Shown here: positions 41,299-49,837 of the stretch, in pieces | How the letters are laid out: every line of letters begins with the position of its first letter | Numbering within the stretch: the first letter of the stretch is position 1 | The notes under the pieces: model-generated | The model's input: only the letters and a program-made list of their open reading frames with translations | Databases searched by the model: none | Told to the model about the DNA's origin: nothing | Source: Bacteroidales bacterium | Lineage (GTDB): Bacteria; Bacteroidota; Bacteroidia; Bacteroidales; UBA932 | Assembly: GCA_017454905.1 (NCBI GenBank) | Contig: JAFTCB010000007.1 | Coordinates: 62,001-126,000 of the forward strand | Reading direction: 5' to 3' | Length of the DNA stretch: 64,000 nucleotides | Program-made: the position numbers and the translations under genes

Positions 41299-43237
41299 TA
41301 TTCCGACCTCCGTCAAGGAGGTCCAGAAACTGGGCTGGGACTGGATCGACGTCATCCTTTTCACGGGGGACGCGTTCGTGGACCATCCGAGTTTCGGCAC
41401 GGCCTGCATCGCGCGGTACCTGGAGAAAGCCGGGTACCGCGTGGCGGTCGTGCCCCAGCCGAACTGGCGGGATGACCTGCGGGATTTCCGCAAGCTGGGC
41501 GCGCCGCGGCTGTATTTCGCGGTCAACGCGGGCGCGATGGATTCGATGGTGAACCACTACACCGCCGCGAAGCGCCTGCGCCACGACGACGCCTATACGC
41601 CGGAGGGGAAGATCGGCCAGCGGCCGGACCGCGCCGTGACCGTTTATACCAAGATCCTCAAGCAGTTGTGGCCGGAGGTGCCGGTGGTGATCGGGGGTGT
41701 GGAGGCTTCGCTGCGGCGCCTGACGCATTACGATTACTGGGATGACCGGCTGATGCCTTCGATCCTGGTGGACAGCGGCGCCGACTGGCTTTGCTACGGG
41801 ATGGGGGAGCGGCCGATGCTGGAGCTCACCCGCGCGATCGAGGCCGGCCGCAATTTGCGGCAAATCGAAAAAATCCCCCAGATTGCGTTTTATCGCACCG
41901 GCAAGGCCGCCGCTCGCTTCGTTACACAGAATCTGTCCGCGGAAACTTCGCTTCGCTCATCCCTCCCACAGCCTTCGGCTGCGGGCCCCTCCCGTTCACG
42001 AGACCACGGGCGGCCACGGTTTCCGCAGGCAGATTCTGCTTCCACTTCGCCGGCGGCGTCCGAAGGATCCGGACAGGGTGCGGCCGGGCAGGCATTTCCG
42101 CAGCGGAGCGAGGACGCTTTTCTGCCTGCAAGGCCGCAGCCCTGCCGGTCCGAAGAGCCACTGGTGCTGCATTCTTACGAGGAGTGCTGCAAGGATAAAA
42201 AGGCGTTTGCGGAGAATTTCCGGGAGATCGAGATCCAAGCCAACGTGCTGCATCCCAGGACGTTGATCGAGCCGGTGAGGGACGGTTACATCCAGGTCAA
42301 TCCGATGTACCCGCCCGCCACCACCGAAGAGATGGACGCCTGCTGGGATCTGCCCTTCACCAAGCTCCCGCACCCCCGCTACAAGGGCAAACGCATCCCG
42401 GCCTACGACATGATCAAGGACTCGATCATCACCCACCGGGGCTGCTTCGGCGGCTGCAACTTCTGCACGATCGCCGCGCATCAGAGCAAATTCATCCAGT
42501 CCCGCAGCGAGAAATCCATCCTGGAGGAAGTCCGCAAACTGGCTGCGATGCCGGAATTCCACGGCAATATCTCCGACCTGGGCGCTCCGTCGGCCAACAT
42601 GTACGGCATGCGCGGACGCAACCAGGACCTGTGTGCCAAATGCCGCCGGCAGTCCTGCATCTTCCCGGGTGCCTGTCCCAACCTGGACCGCTCCCATGAG
42701 CGCCTGCTGAAACTCTACCGTGCCGTGGACGCCGTCAAGGGCGTGCGCCATTCCTACATCAGCAGCGGCGTGCGCTACGACCTTTTCCTGGACGAGAAAG
42801 GCTTCCTCGACGAAACGGGCAAGCCGTACCTGCGCGAGTTGATGCTCAAGCACACATCCGGCCGCCTCAAGGTGGCGCCGGAGCATACAGAGGACAAGGT
42901 CCTGAAATACATGGGAAAACCCTCCTTCCGCCTCTTCGAGCGGCTCCGGACTGAGTTCGACAAGATCAACCGCGAGAACGGCACGCATACCGAACTGGTC
43001 CCGTACTTCATCTCCTCGCACCCCGGATGCACCCTCGAGGACATGCGGCGGCTCGCGTCAAATCCCTGCCTGAAAGGAATCTGGATGGAACAGGTGCAGG
43101 ACTTCATGCCTACGCCGATGACCACCTCCTCCGTCATGTTTTACAGCGGCATCGACCCGCGGACGATGAAACCGGTCTTCGTTGAGCGAGATTCTTCGAA
43201 AAAAAAGGCGCAGAAGGCTTTATTTTTCAAGAAATAG
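41276..43237 (+). CDS. ygiQ: YgiQ family radical SAM protein with in-frame palindromic insertion
   Basis: 653 residues. Typical YgiQ start PTSVKEVQKLGWDWIDVILF, radical SAM cluster motif HRGCFGGCNFC (CxxxCxxC) and family C-terminus IWMEQVQDFMPTPMTTSSVM. Members' reaction is unknown. Residues about 210-292 (TGKAAARFV through RSEEP) are low-complexity Ser/Pro/Arg/Ala-rich sequence without counterpart in relatives; the DNA there is a pair of palindromic elements. The flanks continue in frame, so the protein may still be made with an extra loop. The start is a TTG at 41276 inside argS; no in-frame ATG is close to the conserved N-terminus. Confidence 0.9.
   Translation: MTYRTECNIPTSVKEVQKLGWDWIDVILFTGDAFVDHPSFGTACIARYLEKAGYRVAVVPQPNWRDDLRDFRKLGAPRLYFAVNAGAMDSMVNHYTAAKRLRHDDAYTPEGKIGQRPDRAVTVYTKILKQLWPEVPVVIGGVEASLRRLTHYDYWDDRLMPSILVDSGADWLCYGMGERPMLELTRAIEAGRNLRQIEKIPQIAFYRTGKAAARFVTQNLSAETSLRSSLPQPSAAGPSRSRDHGRPRFPQADSASTSPAASEGSGQGAAGQAFPQRSEDAFLPARPQPCRSEEPLVLHSYEECCKDKKAFAENFREIEIQANVLHPRTLIEPVRDGYIQVNPMYPPATTEEMDACWDLPFTKLPHPRYKGKRIPAYDMIKDSIITHRGCFGGCNFCTIAAHQSKFIQSRSEKSILEEVRKLAAMPEFHGNISDLGAPSANMYGMRGRNQDLCAKCRRQSCIFPGACPNLDRSHERLLKLYRAVDAVKGVRHSYISSGVRYDLFLDEKGFLDETGKPYLRELMLKHTSGRLKVAPEHTEDKVLKYMGKPSFRLFERLRTEFDKINRENGTHTELVPYFISSHPGCTLEDMRRLASNPCLKGIWMEQVQDFMPTPMTTSSVMFYSGIDPRTMKPVFVERDSSKKKAQKALFFKK
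41906..42157. repeat. Two palindromic elements inserted in frame in ygiQ
   Basis: Element 1 (about 41906-42058, 153 nt): CAGAATCTGTCCGCGGAAAC (41927-41946) is matched at 18 of 20 positions by the reverse complement of 42019-42038; outside it GCCGCCGC faces GCGGCG, and inside it CCCACAGCC/GGCTGCGGG forms a smaller hairpin. Element 2 (about 42059-42157): CAGGGTGCGGCC (42074-42085) faces GGCCGCAGCCCTG (42132-42144). Both leave the reading frame open, like palindromic elements that insert into protein genes in Rickettsia. Confidence 0.75.
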
Positions 43238-43268
43238 TACTTATACTTGCATGCAAAATCTAACCGCT

Positions 43269-43637
43269 ATGGCCCAAGACAATAAAAAACGTCACATCAT
43301 CAGCTACGAGAATATGTCACCTGAACTCGCTGCGGCATTCGCAGAGAAATACCCGAAAGGCTTCAGTGATTATCTCCCCGACCTTACCAAATATACCAAA
43401 CCGGACGGCACCCCTTTCTATGCCGTGCTGATCGAACTTCCCGCCGATCTCTACCTGGTCAAGATCAAGGTCCAGATCGACAATCCCGACGACATCGAGC
43501 GCTGGCTCGAGGGTGAGGAGGAAGCGGAAGTCGAGTCCGTGGCCGGCACCAGCGGAGCTTCCGACTCCGAGGGGGAGACCCTCCCTGATGACAATATCTC
43601 CCAATACGGGGGAGATGATGACGGAGCGGATGCGTAG
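43269..43637 (+). CDS. Small conserved hypothetical protein
   Basis: 122 residues from the ATG at 43269. The N-terminal 80 residues (KRHIISYENMSPELAAAFAE, YPKGFSDYLPDL, PDGTPFYAVLIE, DLYLVKIKVQID) look like a compact conserved domain; the last 35 residues are an acidic, probably disordered tail. I recognise it only as a protein of unknown function seen in Bacteroidales. The open frame upstream of 43269 overlaps ygiQ and is basic and unlike the rest, so it was not used. The stop overlaps the GTG start of the CLC gene by one base, so the two are coupled. Confidence 0.75.
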   Translation: MAQDNKKRHIISYENMSPELAAAFAEKYPKGFSDYLPDLTKYTKPDGTPFYAVLIELPADLYLVKIKVQIDNPDDIERWLEGEEEAEVESVAGTSGASDSEGETLPDDNISQYGGDDDGADA

Positions 43638-45379
43638 TGGATTTCTCGCTGAAACATATCTCCGAACGCAATAAATTACTGTTGCTCAGTTTGATGGTCG
43701 GCGTGCTCTCAGGGTGCGCCGCCGTTATTCTTGACTGGACCATCCATGCCGTGAAGAGCCTGCTCAACCAGGGTTTCCACGGCGATTATGACTGGCAGTA
43801 TCTGGTCCTTCCGGGCATCGGCATGCTGATCTCGCTGCTGCTGGTCCGCTACGTGATCCGGGACAATATCGGCCACGGGGTGACAAAGGCCTTGCTGGCT
43901 GTCTCCCGGGGCGATTCGAAGATCAAGCCCCACAACACCTGGTCCTCGGTCCTGACTTCCAGCATTACGATCGGTTTCGGCGGATCCGTGGGTGCCGAGG
44001 CGCCGATCGTCTATACCGGCGCGGCCATCGGTTCCAACCTCGGACGCCTTTTCGGCTTGTCTTACCGGGGCATCACGCTGATGCTGGGCTGCGGCGCGGC
44101 TGCTGCCGTGGCGGGCATCTTCAAGGCGCCGCTGGCCGGTGTGCTCTTCACGCTGGAGATCCTGCTGTTCAATGTGTCCATGCAGTCGCTGCTGCCGCTG
44201 CTGATCGCGACGATCTCGGCGACGGTGGTCTCGTATATCTTCCGGGGGCAGACGCCGGTTTTCGCCTGCACGCTGACTCCGTTTTCGATGGGAAATATCC
44301 CGTTCTACATCCTCCTGGGCGTGGTCGGCGGCTTCGGGGCGCTGTATTTCATGCGGACCACGCTGCGCCTGGAGGACCGCATCGGCAAACTTGCGAATCC
44401 CTATTTGCGCTGGGGGATCTGTGCCGTGACGCTGGGCCTGCTGATCTTCCTTTTCCCGCCCTTGTACGGGGAAGGGTATGATTCGCTCGGCGACCTGCTC
44501 AACGGGCGGGACTTGGAGTTGGAAGGCCGCAGTGTACTGTCCTTCCTGCTGGACTGGCGCTGGGGTGTCCCGGTGTTTTTTACGCTGATCTTTTTCCTGA
44601 AGGTGCTGGCGATGACCGCAACCAATGCCGGAGGGGGCGTCGGCGGCACCTTCGGTCCGACGCTGTTTGCCGGGGCGATCCTCGGTTTCGTGGTGGCGCG
44701 GAGCCTCAACCTGCTGGGTGCCGACGTGCCGGAGCAGAATTTCGTGCTTGTCGGGATGGCGGCGCTGATGGCCGGTGTGATGCAGGCACCGATGACCGCC
44801 ATCTTCCTCATCGCCGAGATTTCCGGAGGTTACGAGCTCCTGATTCCCTTGATCCTGACGGCGACCGTCGCCTTCGGCACGGTGCGCATTTTTGAGAAAT
44901 ACTCCATCTACACGAAGCGTATCGCCCAGAGCGGGGACCTGCTCACGCACGACAGCGACCAGGCCGTGCTGACGCTGATGCACGTGGATTCCCTGATCCG
45001 GGACAAGTATCCCCGGGTGCAGATCGACGCGACGCTCCGCGAGGTCGTCTCGATTGTCTCTCAGACGGATGCGGCCGTGATGGCGGTGATCGATTCGAAG
45101 GGGCGGTTCCAGGGGATGGTGGACATCTCCACGGCGCGCAAAGTGCTGTTCGATACATCCAAGTACGACACGTTCCATGTCTACAACATCATGGAATCTG
45201 CGCCGGATTATATCTACGCGGGGGAGAAGATGGAGTCGGTGATGGCCAAGTTCGACCGGACGGGCGCCTGGCGGCTGCCGGTAGTCGATGCCGACCGCAA
45301 GTATCTGGGATTCATCTCCAAATCACGCCTGCTGACCGCCTACCGCGAGGAGCTCAAGGCGATTGCATCCGAAGACTGA
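43637..45379 (+). CDS. CLC-family chloride channel/antiporter with CBS domains
   Basis: 580 residues with a GTG start overlapping the upstream stop. About ten to twelve membrane helices carry the CLC signatures GSVGAEAPIVYTGAAIGS (variant of GSGIP-type and GxEGP regions), GIFKAPLAGVLFTLEI and AGGGVGGTFGPTLFAGA. Residues about 455-570 form two CBS domains (IDATLREVVSIVSQTDAAVM, MVDISTARKVLF; MEKMESVMAKF-like, RLPVVDADRKYLGFIS) which bind adenine nucleotides in homologues. It transports Cl- across the inner membrane; whether it is a channel or a H+ exchanger cannot be read here. Confidence 0.92.
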   Translation: MDFSLKHISERNKLLLLSLMVGVLSGCAAVILDWTIHAVKSLLNQGFHGDYDWQYLVLPGIGMLISLLLVRYVIRDNIGHGVTKALLAVSRGDSKIKPHNTWSSVLTSSITIGFGGSVGAEAPIVYTGAAIGSNLGRLFGLSYRGITLMLGCGAAAAVAGIFKAPLAGVLFTLEILLFNVSMQSLLPLLIATISATVVSYIFRGQTPVFACTLTPFSMGNIPFYILLGVVGGFGALYFMRTTLRLEDRIGKLANPYLRWGICAVTLGLLIFLFPPLYGEGYDSLGDLLNGRDLELEGRSVLSFLLDWRWGVPVFFTLIFFLKVLAMTATNAGGGVGGTFGPTLFAGAILGFVVARSLNLLGADVPEQNFVLVGMAALMAGVMQAPMTAIFLIAEISGGYELLIPLILTATVAFGTVRIFEKYSIYTKRIAQSGDLLTHDSDQAVLTLMHVDSLIRDKYPRVQIDATLREVVSIVSQTDAAVMAVIDSKGRFQGMVDISTARKVLFDTSKYDTFHVYNIMESAPDYIYAGEKMESVMAKFDRTGAWRLPVVDADRKYLGFISKSRLLTAYREELKAIASED

Positions 45380-45380
45380 T

Positions 45381-45535
45381 CCCTCAGTTCCGGGAAGCCC
45401 GGGACCGGACTCGGCGTCCATCCTCGCTTCCCGCTGCGCGGGAACCGGAGCCGGCGCCACGGCTCCTGCTGCGGCTGAGCTTTCGCCCGGTCCCGGGCTT
45501 CCCGGTCCCGGCTGAGTTTTGGGATTCAGGGACAA
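45381..45535. repeat. Large intergenic palindromic element with nested hairpins
   Basis: GGGAAGCCCGGGACCGG (45392-45408) is the perfect reverse complement of 45487-45503. Outside it CCCTCAG faces CTGAG; inside are TTCCCGC/GCGGGAA and GGAGCC/GGCTCC hairpins. It begins 2 nt after the CLC stop and fills most of the 201-nt gap before the next gene, which otherwise holds no feature I can see. Could be a terminator, a REP-like repeat or a structured RNA. Confidence 0.7.
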
Positions 45536-45580
45536 ATTGCCTAAATTGCAGGACCATTCATCGACAGGTATTCAGGTAAA

Positions 45581-46198
45581 ATGAAAAGAATTGTTTTTTT
45601 ATTGGCGCTGACTGCGCTGGTCTTTTCCTCTTGCGGGACCAGGAAGGAGGTTTTGTTCAATGGAGAGAACCTCGACGGCTGGTTCAGCATGACCCGGGAT
45701 CCGGAGCCGGACCAGGTGCTCACGGAGCCCACGTTCAGCGTCCGCGACGGGGCGCTGCATATCAGCGGACAGCCGTACGGCTATATCCGCACGGAGAAGA
45801 AGTACGGGGATTACACCCTCCATGTGGAGTGGCGCTGGACTGGCACGCGTGCCGACAGCGGCCTCTTCAACCGCCTGCAGGACGGCGACAAGGTCTGGCC
45901 GAGCGGCATCCAGATGCAGATGCGCGAGCGGGATTTCGGCTTCTTCTTCAGCGGGATTCCCCTGGAGGGGGTTGAAGGCGAGACTTCTTGGCGCAAGCCG
46001 CCGGTAGCGGGACTGGATCCGGAATTGCCTGACGGGCAGTGGAACGAGACGATCATCGTCTGCCGGGGCGGGCACATTTCCGCCACGGTCAACGGCGTGC
46101 TGGTCAATGAGGCTGTCGCCGAGGCCACTGAAGGCTATATCGGCTTCCAGAGCGAGGGCGGCGCCATCGAGTTCCGCAACATTTATCTGACATTCTGA
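45581..46198 (+). CDS. DUF1080 (3-keto-disaccharide hydrolase fold) lipoprotein
   Basis: 205 residues with a lipoprotein signal ([10 protein letters not shown], Cys18). The mature part is a single concanavalin-like DUF1080 domain: [13 protein letters not shown] at the start, [38 protein letters not shown] and [19 protein letters not shown] at the end. Relatives bind or hydrolyse glycosides (3-keto-glycoside chemistry in characterised members); the substrate here is unknown. The stop overlaps the dtd start (TGATG). Confidence 0.9.
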   Translation: MKRIVFLLALTALVFSSCGTRKEVLFNGENLDGWFSMTRDPEPDQVLTEPTFSVRDGALHISGQPYGYIRTEKKYGDYTLHVEWRWTGTRADSGLFNRLQDGDKVWPSGIQMQMRERDFGFFFSGIPLEGVEGETSWRKPPVAGLDPELPDGQWNETIIVCRGGHISATVNGVLVNEAVAEATEGYIGFQSEGGAIEFRNIYLTF

Positions 46199-46650
46199 TG
46201 CGCGTAGTCATCCAGCGGGTATTGTCTGCGTCCGTGACAATCGGCGGGGTGCAGAAATCGGCCATCGGGCCGGGACTGCTGATCCTGCTGGGGATCGGCC
46301 CGGAAGACGGGCCGGAGGATATCGACTGGCTGGTCCGTAAGGTCGCGGGCCTGCGGATCTTCGACGACGAGGCCGGGGTGATGAACCGGAGCGTCGTGGA
46401 GGCCGGGGGAGAGGCGTTGGTGGTGAGCCAGTTCACCCTGATGGCTTCCACGAAGAAAGGCAACCGGCCGTCCTATATCGGAGCGGCCGGTCACGAGATT
46501 GCAATCCCGCTTTACGAAGCCTTCTGCACAGCCCTCTCGGACGCTATCGGAAAGCCGGTCGGCACCGGCGAATTCGGCGCGGACATGCAGGTGGCCCTGG
46601 TCAACGACGGCCCGGTGACCATCTGCATGGATTCCCGCAACCGGGGATAA
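46198..46650 (+). CDS. dtd: D-aminoacyl-tRNA deacylase
   Basis: A 150-residue DTD that removes D-amino acids mischarged on tRNA. The two active-site motifs are intact: SQFTLMAS and the cross-subunit Gly-Pro motif [14 protein letters not shown]. Conserved N-terminus [17 protein letters not shown]. It acts as a dimer in the cytoplasm. Start ATG overlaps the preceding stop by one base. Confidence 0.96.
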   Translation: MRVVIQRVLSASVTIGGVQKSAIGPGLLILLGIGPEDGPEDIDWLVRKVAGLRIFDDEAGVMNRSVVEAGGEALVVSQFTLMASTKKGNRPSYIGAAGHEIAIPLYEAFCTALSDAIGKPVGTGEFGADMQVALVNDGPVTICMDSRNRG

Positions 46651-46658
46651 GGAATCCC

Positions 46659-46740
46659 TCGCCCGGAAACCCCAGTCAAAACGGGCGACCCCTCCTGAAA
46701 TCGAAGGGGGAGGCCCGGAAACCCTATCTTTTCCGGGCGA
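46659..46740. terminator. Hairpin between convergent dtd and thioredoxin-like genes
   Basis: TCGCCCGGAAA (46659-46669) is the exact reverse complement of TTTCCGGGCGA (46730-46740), enclosing a second hairpin CCCCTCC/GGGGGAGG. It fills the gap between two converging genes and probably terminates both. Confidence 0.65.
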
Positions 46741-46743
46741 AGC

Positions 46744-47820
46744 TTAAAGATATTCTTCCAGGACCTGGCCGACCTGCGCGCCGTGGAGGTGACGCCGCAG
46801 GATGGTGCCGTCCGGTCCGAAGAGGATGATGTGCGGAATGCCACTGATGCCATAGGTTTCCATGGCCTCCAGGGTAGGGCAGCAGATCTGGTCCCAGGGA
46901 AGCCCGAGCTCTTGCGCGGCAGCCCGGGAGACTTCCGGCTTCTCATAGTTCGAGATGCCCAGGAGAATGACATCCGCTCCGTTGTATTTCTTATAGACTT
47001 CTTTCAGGTAGGGCATCTCGGCAATGCAGGGCTGGCACCAGCTGGCCCAGAAGTCGGCGACGACATATTTCCCTTTGCCGACGTAGTCGGAAAGACTGAC
47101 GGTACCGTTCCCGGTGTCAACGTGAAAATCGGCAAACGGCATTCCTTCCCGGGTCCGGAGCCGGGCCTGGACATCATGAAGCAGCATCTGGATGCGTGCC
47201 GTTTCCACGACTTCGGGAGCCAGGGTGCGGATCAGGGAATCCAGTTGTTCGTCCGAATACAGGCCTTGCAGATAGGAGATCCCTTGAACGCTCAGGTAAT
47301 TGTCTTTTTGCTCGTCGATATTCTTGCGGTGGCGCTCTAGCAGGCTTTCAAGCACGGGACGAGCCAAAACCGCCACGGAATCAATCTGTGCCCTGGGCGC
47401 GCCTTCCCGCTGCAGTGCCATCTGATTTGAACTCAGGCGGCGCATTTCAGCGTTGATCTGCTCAGTCTCCTGCATTTTGTAGTTGAGGGACTTCCGGTTG
47501 GACGAACGGATACTCGTCCCGTCCGGCCGGAAAGTCAGGGTCAGTTCGGACCCGTCCGGGATGACAGGCAGATTCACTTCCTTGCCGTCAATGCGGCAGG
47601 TGAATGTGGCGACCACGGCCTTATTGGTCGGGAGTTCGTAAGAGAATCCGTTGTCTTTCAATTCAATCTGCTCGTTGAGATTGCCGTCCATCATGTAGAC
47701 GCCGGCACGGTCTGCCGTGCCTCCCTCGACGCGCCCGGTGATCCGGGTGGTCTCGGAGACTTTCGGGGTGCAAGCCGTAATAAGCAGCAGGAGGGACAGG
47801 GGGAGGAAAACCGTTTTCAT
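46744..47820 (-). CDS. TlpA-like thioredoxin-fold lipoprotein with DUF4369-like N-terminus
   Basis: 358 residues. Lipoprotein signal (LLLLITACTP, Cys17). Residues about 24-110 are a beta-rich DUF4369-like domain (TRITGRVEGGTADRAGVYMM, ELTLTFRPD), about 115-215 is helical, and about 225-358 is a thioredoxin fold with the redox motif WASWCQPCIAEMPYL and cis-Pro loop ISGIPHIILFGPDG. Such proteins of Bacteroidetes are envelope thiol-disulfide reductases. CQPC is a variant of the usual CxPC. A TTTG-containing element lies in the 52-nt gap upstream, without a full -7 match. Confidence 0.88.
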   Translation of the reverse strand: MKTVFLPLSLLLLITACTPKVSETTRITGRVEGGTADRAGVYMMDGNLNEQIELKDNGFSYELPTNKAVVATFTCRIDGKEVNLPVIPDGSELTLTFRPDGTSIRSSNRKSLNYKMQETEQINAEMRRLSSNQMALQREGAPRAQIDSVAVLARPVLESLLERHRKNIDEQKDNYLSVQGISYLQGLYSDEQLDSLIRTLAPEVVETARIQMLLHDVQARLRTREGMPFADFHVDTGNGTVSLSDYVGKGKYVVADFWASWCQPCIAEMPYLKEVYKKYNGADVILLGISNYEKPEVSRAAAQELGLPWDQICCPTLEAMETYGISGIPHIILFGPDGTILRRHLHGAQVGQVLEEYL

Positions 47821-47872
47821 AACAATATGAGGATGTGTATTTATTAATTAGACGCTGAACCTGCAAATATTG

Positions 47873-49045
47873 TTACAAATTTCCGGACTTTTCTGACATG
47901 AATATCATTGCCGTCATCCGCTCCACGCCGCCGTCCGCTATATCGCGGCCGCGGGAGCCGGGGGCGAAGGCCGCCTGGGCCTTTTTGAACCAGGCGAGGG
48001 CGGTTTTATAGTCCCGTTTGTATTCGTAGCATTGCGCGATCATGTAATAGGCGGAATAGTGCTTCGGACTATACTCCAGCATCTTGTTGTATTGCTCGAT
48101 GCAGAGGTCCCAGCGGCCGCTTTTATAGGCCGTCAGGGCATAATTCTGATGGGCGATAGCGGTGTTCGCGAGGACTTTGGGATCCGGGCGGAGACGCTCG
48201 AGCGCCTTGTCGTACCACTCCTCCCATCCCGGCTTGAACAGGTCTCCCAACAACTTGCCGATGGTGATGGCCAGGCCGATATCCGTCGAGTCCCGCTGCC
48301 AAGCAAGCTCGAACTCCTGCTCCGCTGCCCAGGTCCTGCCGAAATGCTGCGCGCATTGTCCCAGATAATAGTGGACGGCATAACCGTCCTCGCCGAGCTT
48401 GTTCATCCGGGAGAAATCTTCCTCTGCTTCCTGGAAATGCCCTTTTGAGAAATGGGCCAGGCCGCGTACCGGCAGGATGGTCAGATTGTCCGGCTCTTCG
48501 CTGAGGAATGCGCTTGTCAGCGAAAGAACCTCATCGAATTGCTCCCGGCCCAGCAGGATACCGCAGAGCCTGTTGAGTACCGGTTCATTGTGCGCCCGGC
48601 GTGAGAGCGCCCGGCGGTAATACCATTCTGCGGAATCCCGCCGCTCCAGCTGGTTGAAGGCATCGCCGACCAGCGAAAGCACTTGGGTGATGGAGTCCCG
48701 CTGCAGGACATCGTGTCCGAGGCCGACGACCGGCTCATACTGCTTGCCGCGGTACAGCAGGCTCATCAGGCGGAGTTTATAGAGCAGGTTGTCCGGCAGG
48801 AGTCCGGAGAGTTGCGTATAGAGCTCCAGGGCGCCGGCGGTATTCCCGCTCTGGTAATGGCAGTCCGCCAGCTCTTCCAGCAGCGCCGGCTGCGGCCCCT
48901 GCTCCCGGATCATGTCCGAGAGCAGGGCCGTCGCTTCGTCATATTTCCAGAACTGCTTGAGGTCCCGCACGGCCGTCAGATCCTGCGCACACAAGACTGC
49001 CTGCATCAGTAGCACCAGGCAGGCTATGAATATGTTTTTCCTCAT
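47873..49045 (-). CDS. Exported tetratricopeptide-repeat protein
   Basis: 390 residues with a cleavable signal peptide (LVLLMQAVLCAQ) and about eight TPR units from residue 28 to the end, for example EELADCHYQSGNTAGALELY, LVGDAFNQLERRDSAEWYY and YMIAQCYEYKRDYKTALAWF. TPR solenoids bind partner proteins; no catalytic domain is present. Periplasmic by its signal. It precedes the TlpA-like gene by 52 nt on the same strand and follows a terminator hairpin. Confidence 0.85.
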   Translation of the reverse strand: MRKNIFIACLVLLMQAVLCAQDLTAVRDLKQFWKYDEATALLSDMIREQGPQPALLEELADCHYQSGNTAGALELYTQLSGLLPDNLLYKLRLMSLLYRGKQYEPVVGLGHDVLQRDSITQVLSLVGDAFNQLERRDSAEWYYRRALSRRAHNEPVLNRLCGILLGREQFDEVLSLTSAFLSEEPDNLTILPVRGLAHFSKGHFQEAEEDFSRMNKLGEDGYAVHYYLGQCAQHFGRTWAAEQEFELAWQRDSTDIGLAITIGKLLGDLFKPGWEEWYDKALERLRPDPKVLANTAIAHQNYALTAYKSGRWDLCIEQYNKMLEYSPKHYSAYYMIAQCYEYKRDYKTALAWFKKAQAAFAPGSRGRDIADGGVERMTAMIFMSEKSGNL

Positions 49046-49063
49046 TTTTAAAGAGTTACGGAT

Positions 49064-49091
49064 TAACCTTCGGCGTTTTTGCCGAAGGTTA
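49064..49091 (-). terminator. Hairpin terminator after the gene at 49127
   Basis: TAACCTTCGGC and GCCGAAGGTTA form a perfect 11-bp stem with a 6-nt loop, 36 nt after the stop of the gene at 49127 on the minus strand. Confidence 0.75.
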
Positions 49092-49126
49092 TTGTGTAAG
49101 TAATTGAGAATCAGTGCTGCAGCTTG

Positions 49127-49837
49127 TCATTTCTTTTCGTATTTCAGCCCCAGGATGTAGTAGTGGGGAAGATACTTGAGGATCTCGCTGGATAGTTCGG
49201 GGTCAATTTCCTTCTCCCCGCAAAAGCGGATGATGTTGTTACGCTCGTCCAGCCAGCCGGATCCGTAGAGATAGAGGGGGATGAAATCCTCTTTCGTTTC
49301 TTTCAGGACGCTGGTTTTGAAGGGAAGGGCATGATAGAAATAAACGGGCTTCGGATCCTCTGCGAAATGGATGGGATGCAGATCCAAATTCCGGTTGAGC
49401 CGCATCGCATCCTGGACGGAGACGTGAATGCGGCCGATACTGTCAGTCCGGGAGGGAAGGGTACTGATGGTCAGTTTCCGGCTAGTGCGGTAAACTCCGT
49501 GCTCAGGATCTTCCGCCTTACCTTCGTGGACAATCTTTTGCCACTGCTCTTCCGAACCGAAATCCTCCCGGGTGCGCCGGCTGGGAAAAGCCCCCAGCAT
49601 GACTTCCCCTTTCAACTCTCCGTGGTCATAGGTTCGGCAGACCAGGCTTATCCACCAGGTTTGTCCTTCAAAAGCGGAGAGGTCGAAGGTATAAGCAGTG
49701 TAACCGGCGGCTTCCAGAATGGACTGGAAATCTTCAAAACGGGTTGGAACCTGCCGTATTTCCTGTGCTGCAAGGGATTCGGTGACGATAAGTGCAGTCG
49801 CCAGCCAGCCAAGTTGAAGTGCGTTTCTAGTCATCAT
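49127..49837 (-). CDS. Exported protein of unknown function in the blaI operon
   Basis: 236 residues with a signal peptide (residues 1-24, ending in SLAAQE). I cannot place the mature domain with certainty; it begins RQVPTRFEDFQSILEAAGY and has two beta-rich halves (WWISLVCRTYDHGELKGEVM, IGRIHVSVQDAMRLN, PVYFYHALPFK). It may be one of the DUF families that accompany M56 peptidases in Bacteroides. The start overlaps the M56 gene stop by 4 nt (ATGA), so it belongs to the same operon and is probably regulated by BlaI. Confidence 0.7.
   Translation of the reverse strand: MMTRNALQLGWLATALIVTESLAAQEIRQVPTRFEDFQSILEAAGYTAYTFDLSAFEGQTWWISLVCRTYDHGELKGEVMLGAFPSRRTREDFGSEEQWQKIVHEGKAEDPEHGVYRTSRKLTISTLPSRTDSIGRIHVSVQDAMRLNRNLDLHPIHFAEDPKPVYFYHALPFKTSVLKETKEDFIPLYLYGSGWLDERNNIIRFCGEKEIDPELSSEILKYLPHYYILGLKYEKK

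Noticed and set aside
45381-45535. CRISPR or tRNA-like element
   Set aside because: The structure is nested inverted repeats, not spaced direct repeats, and no tRNA arms can be drawn.
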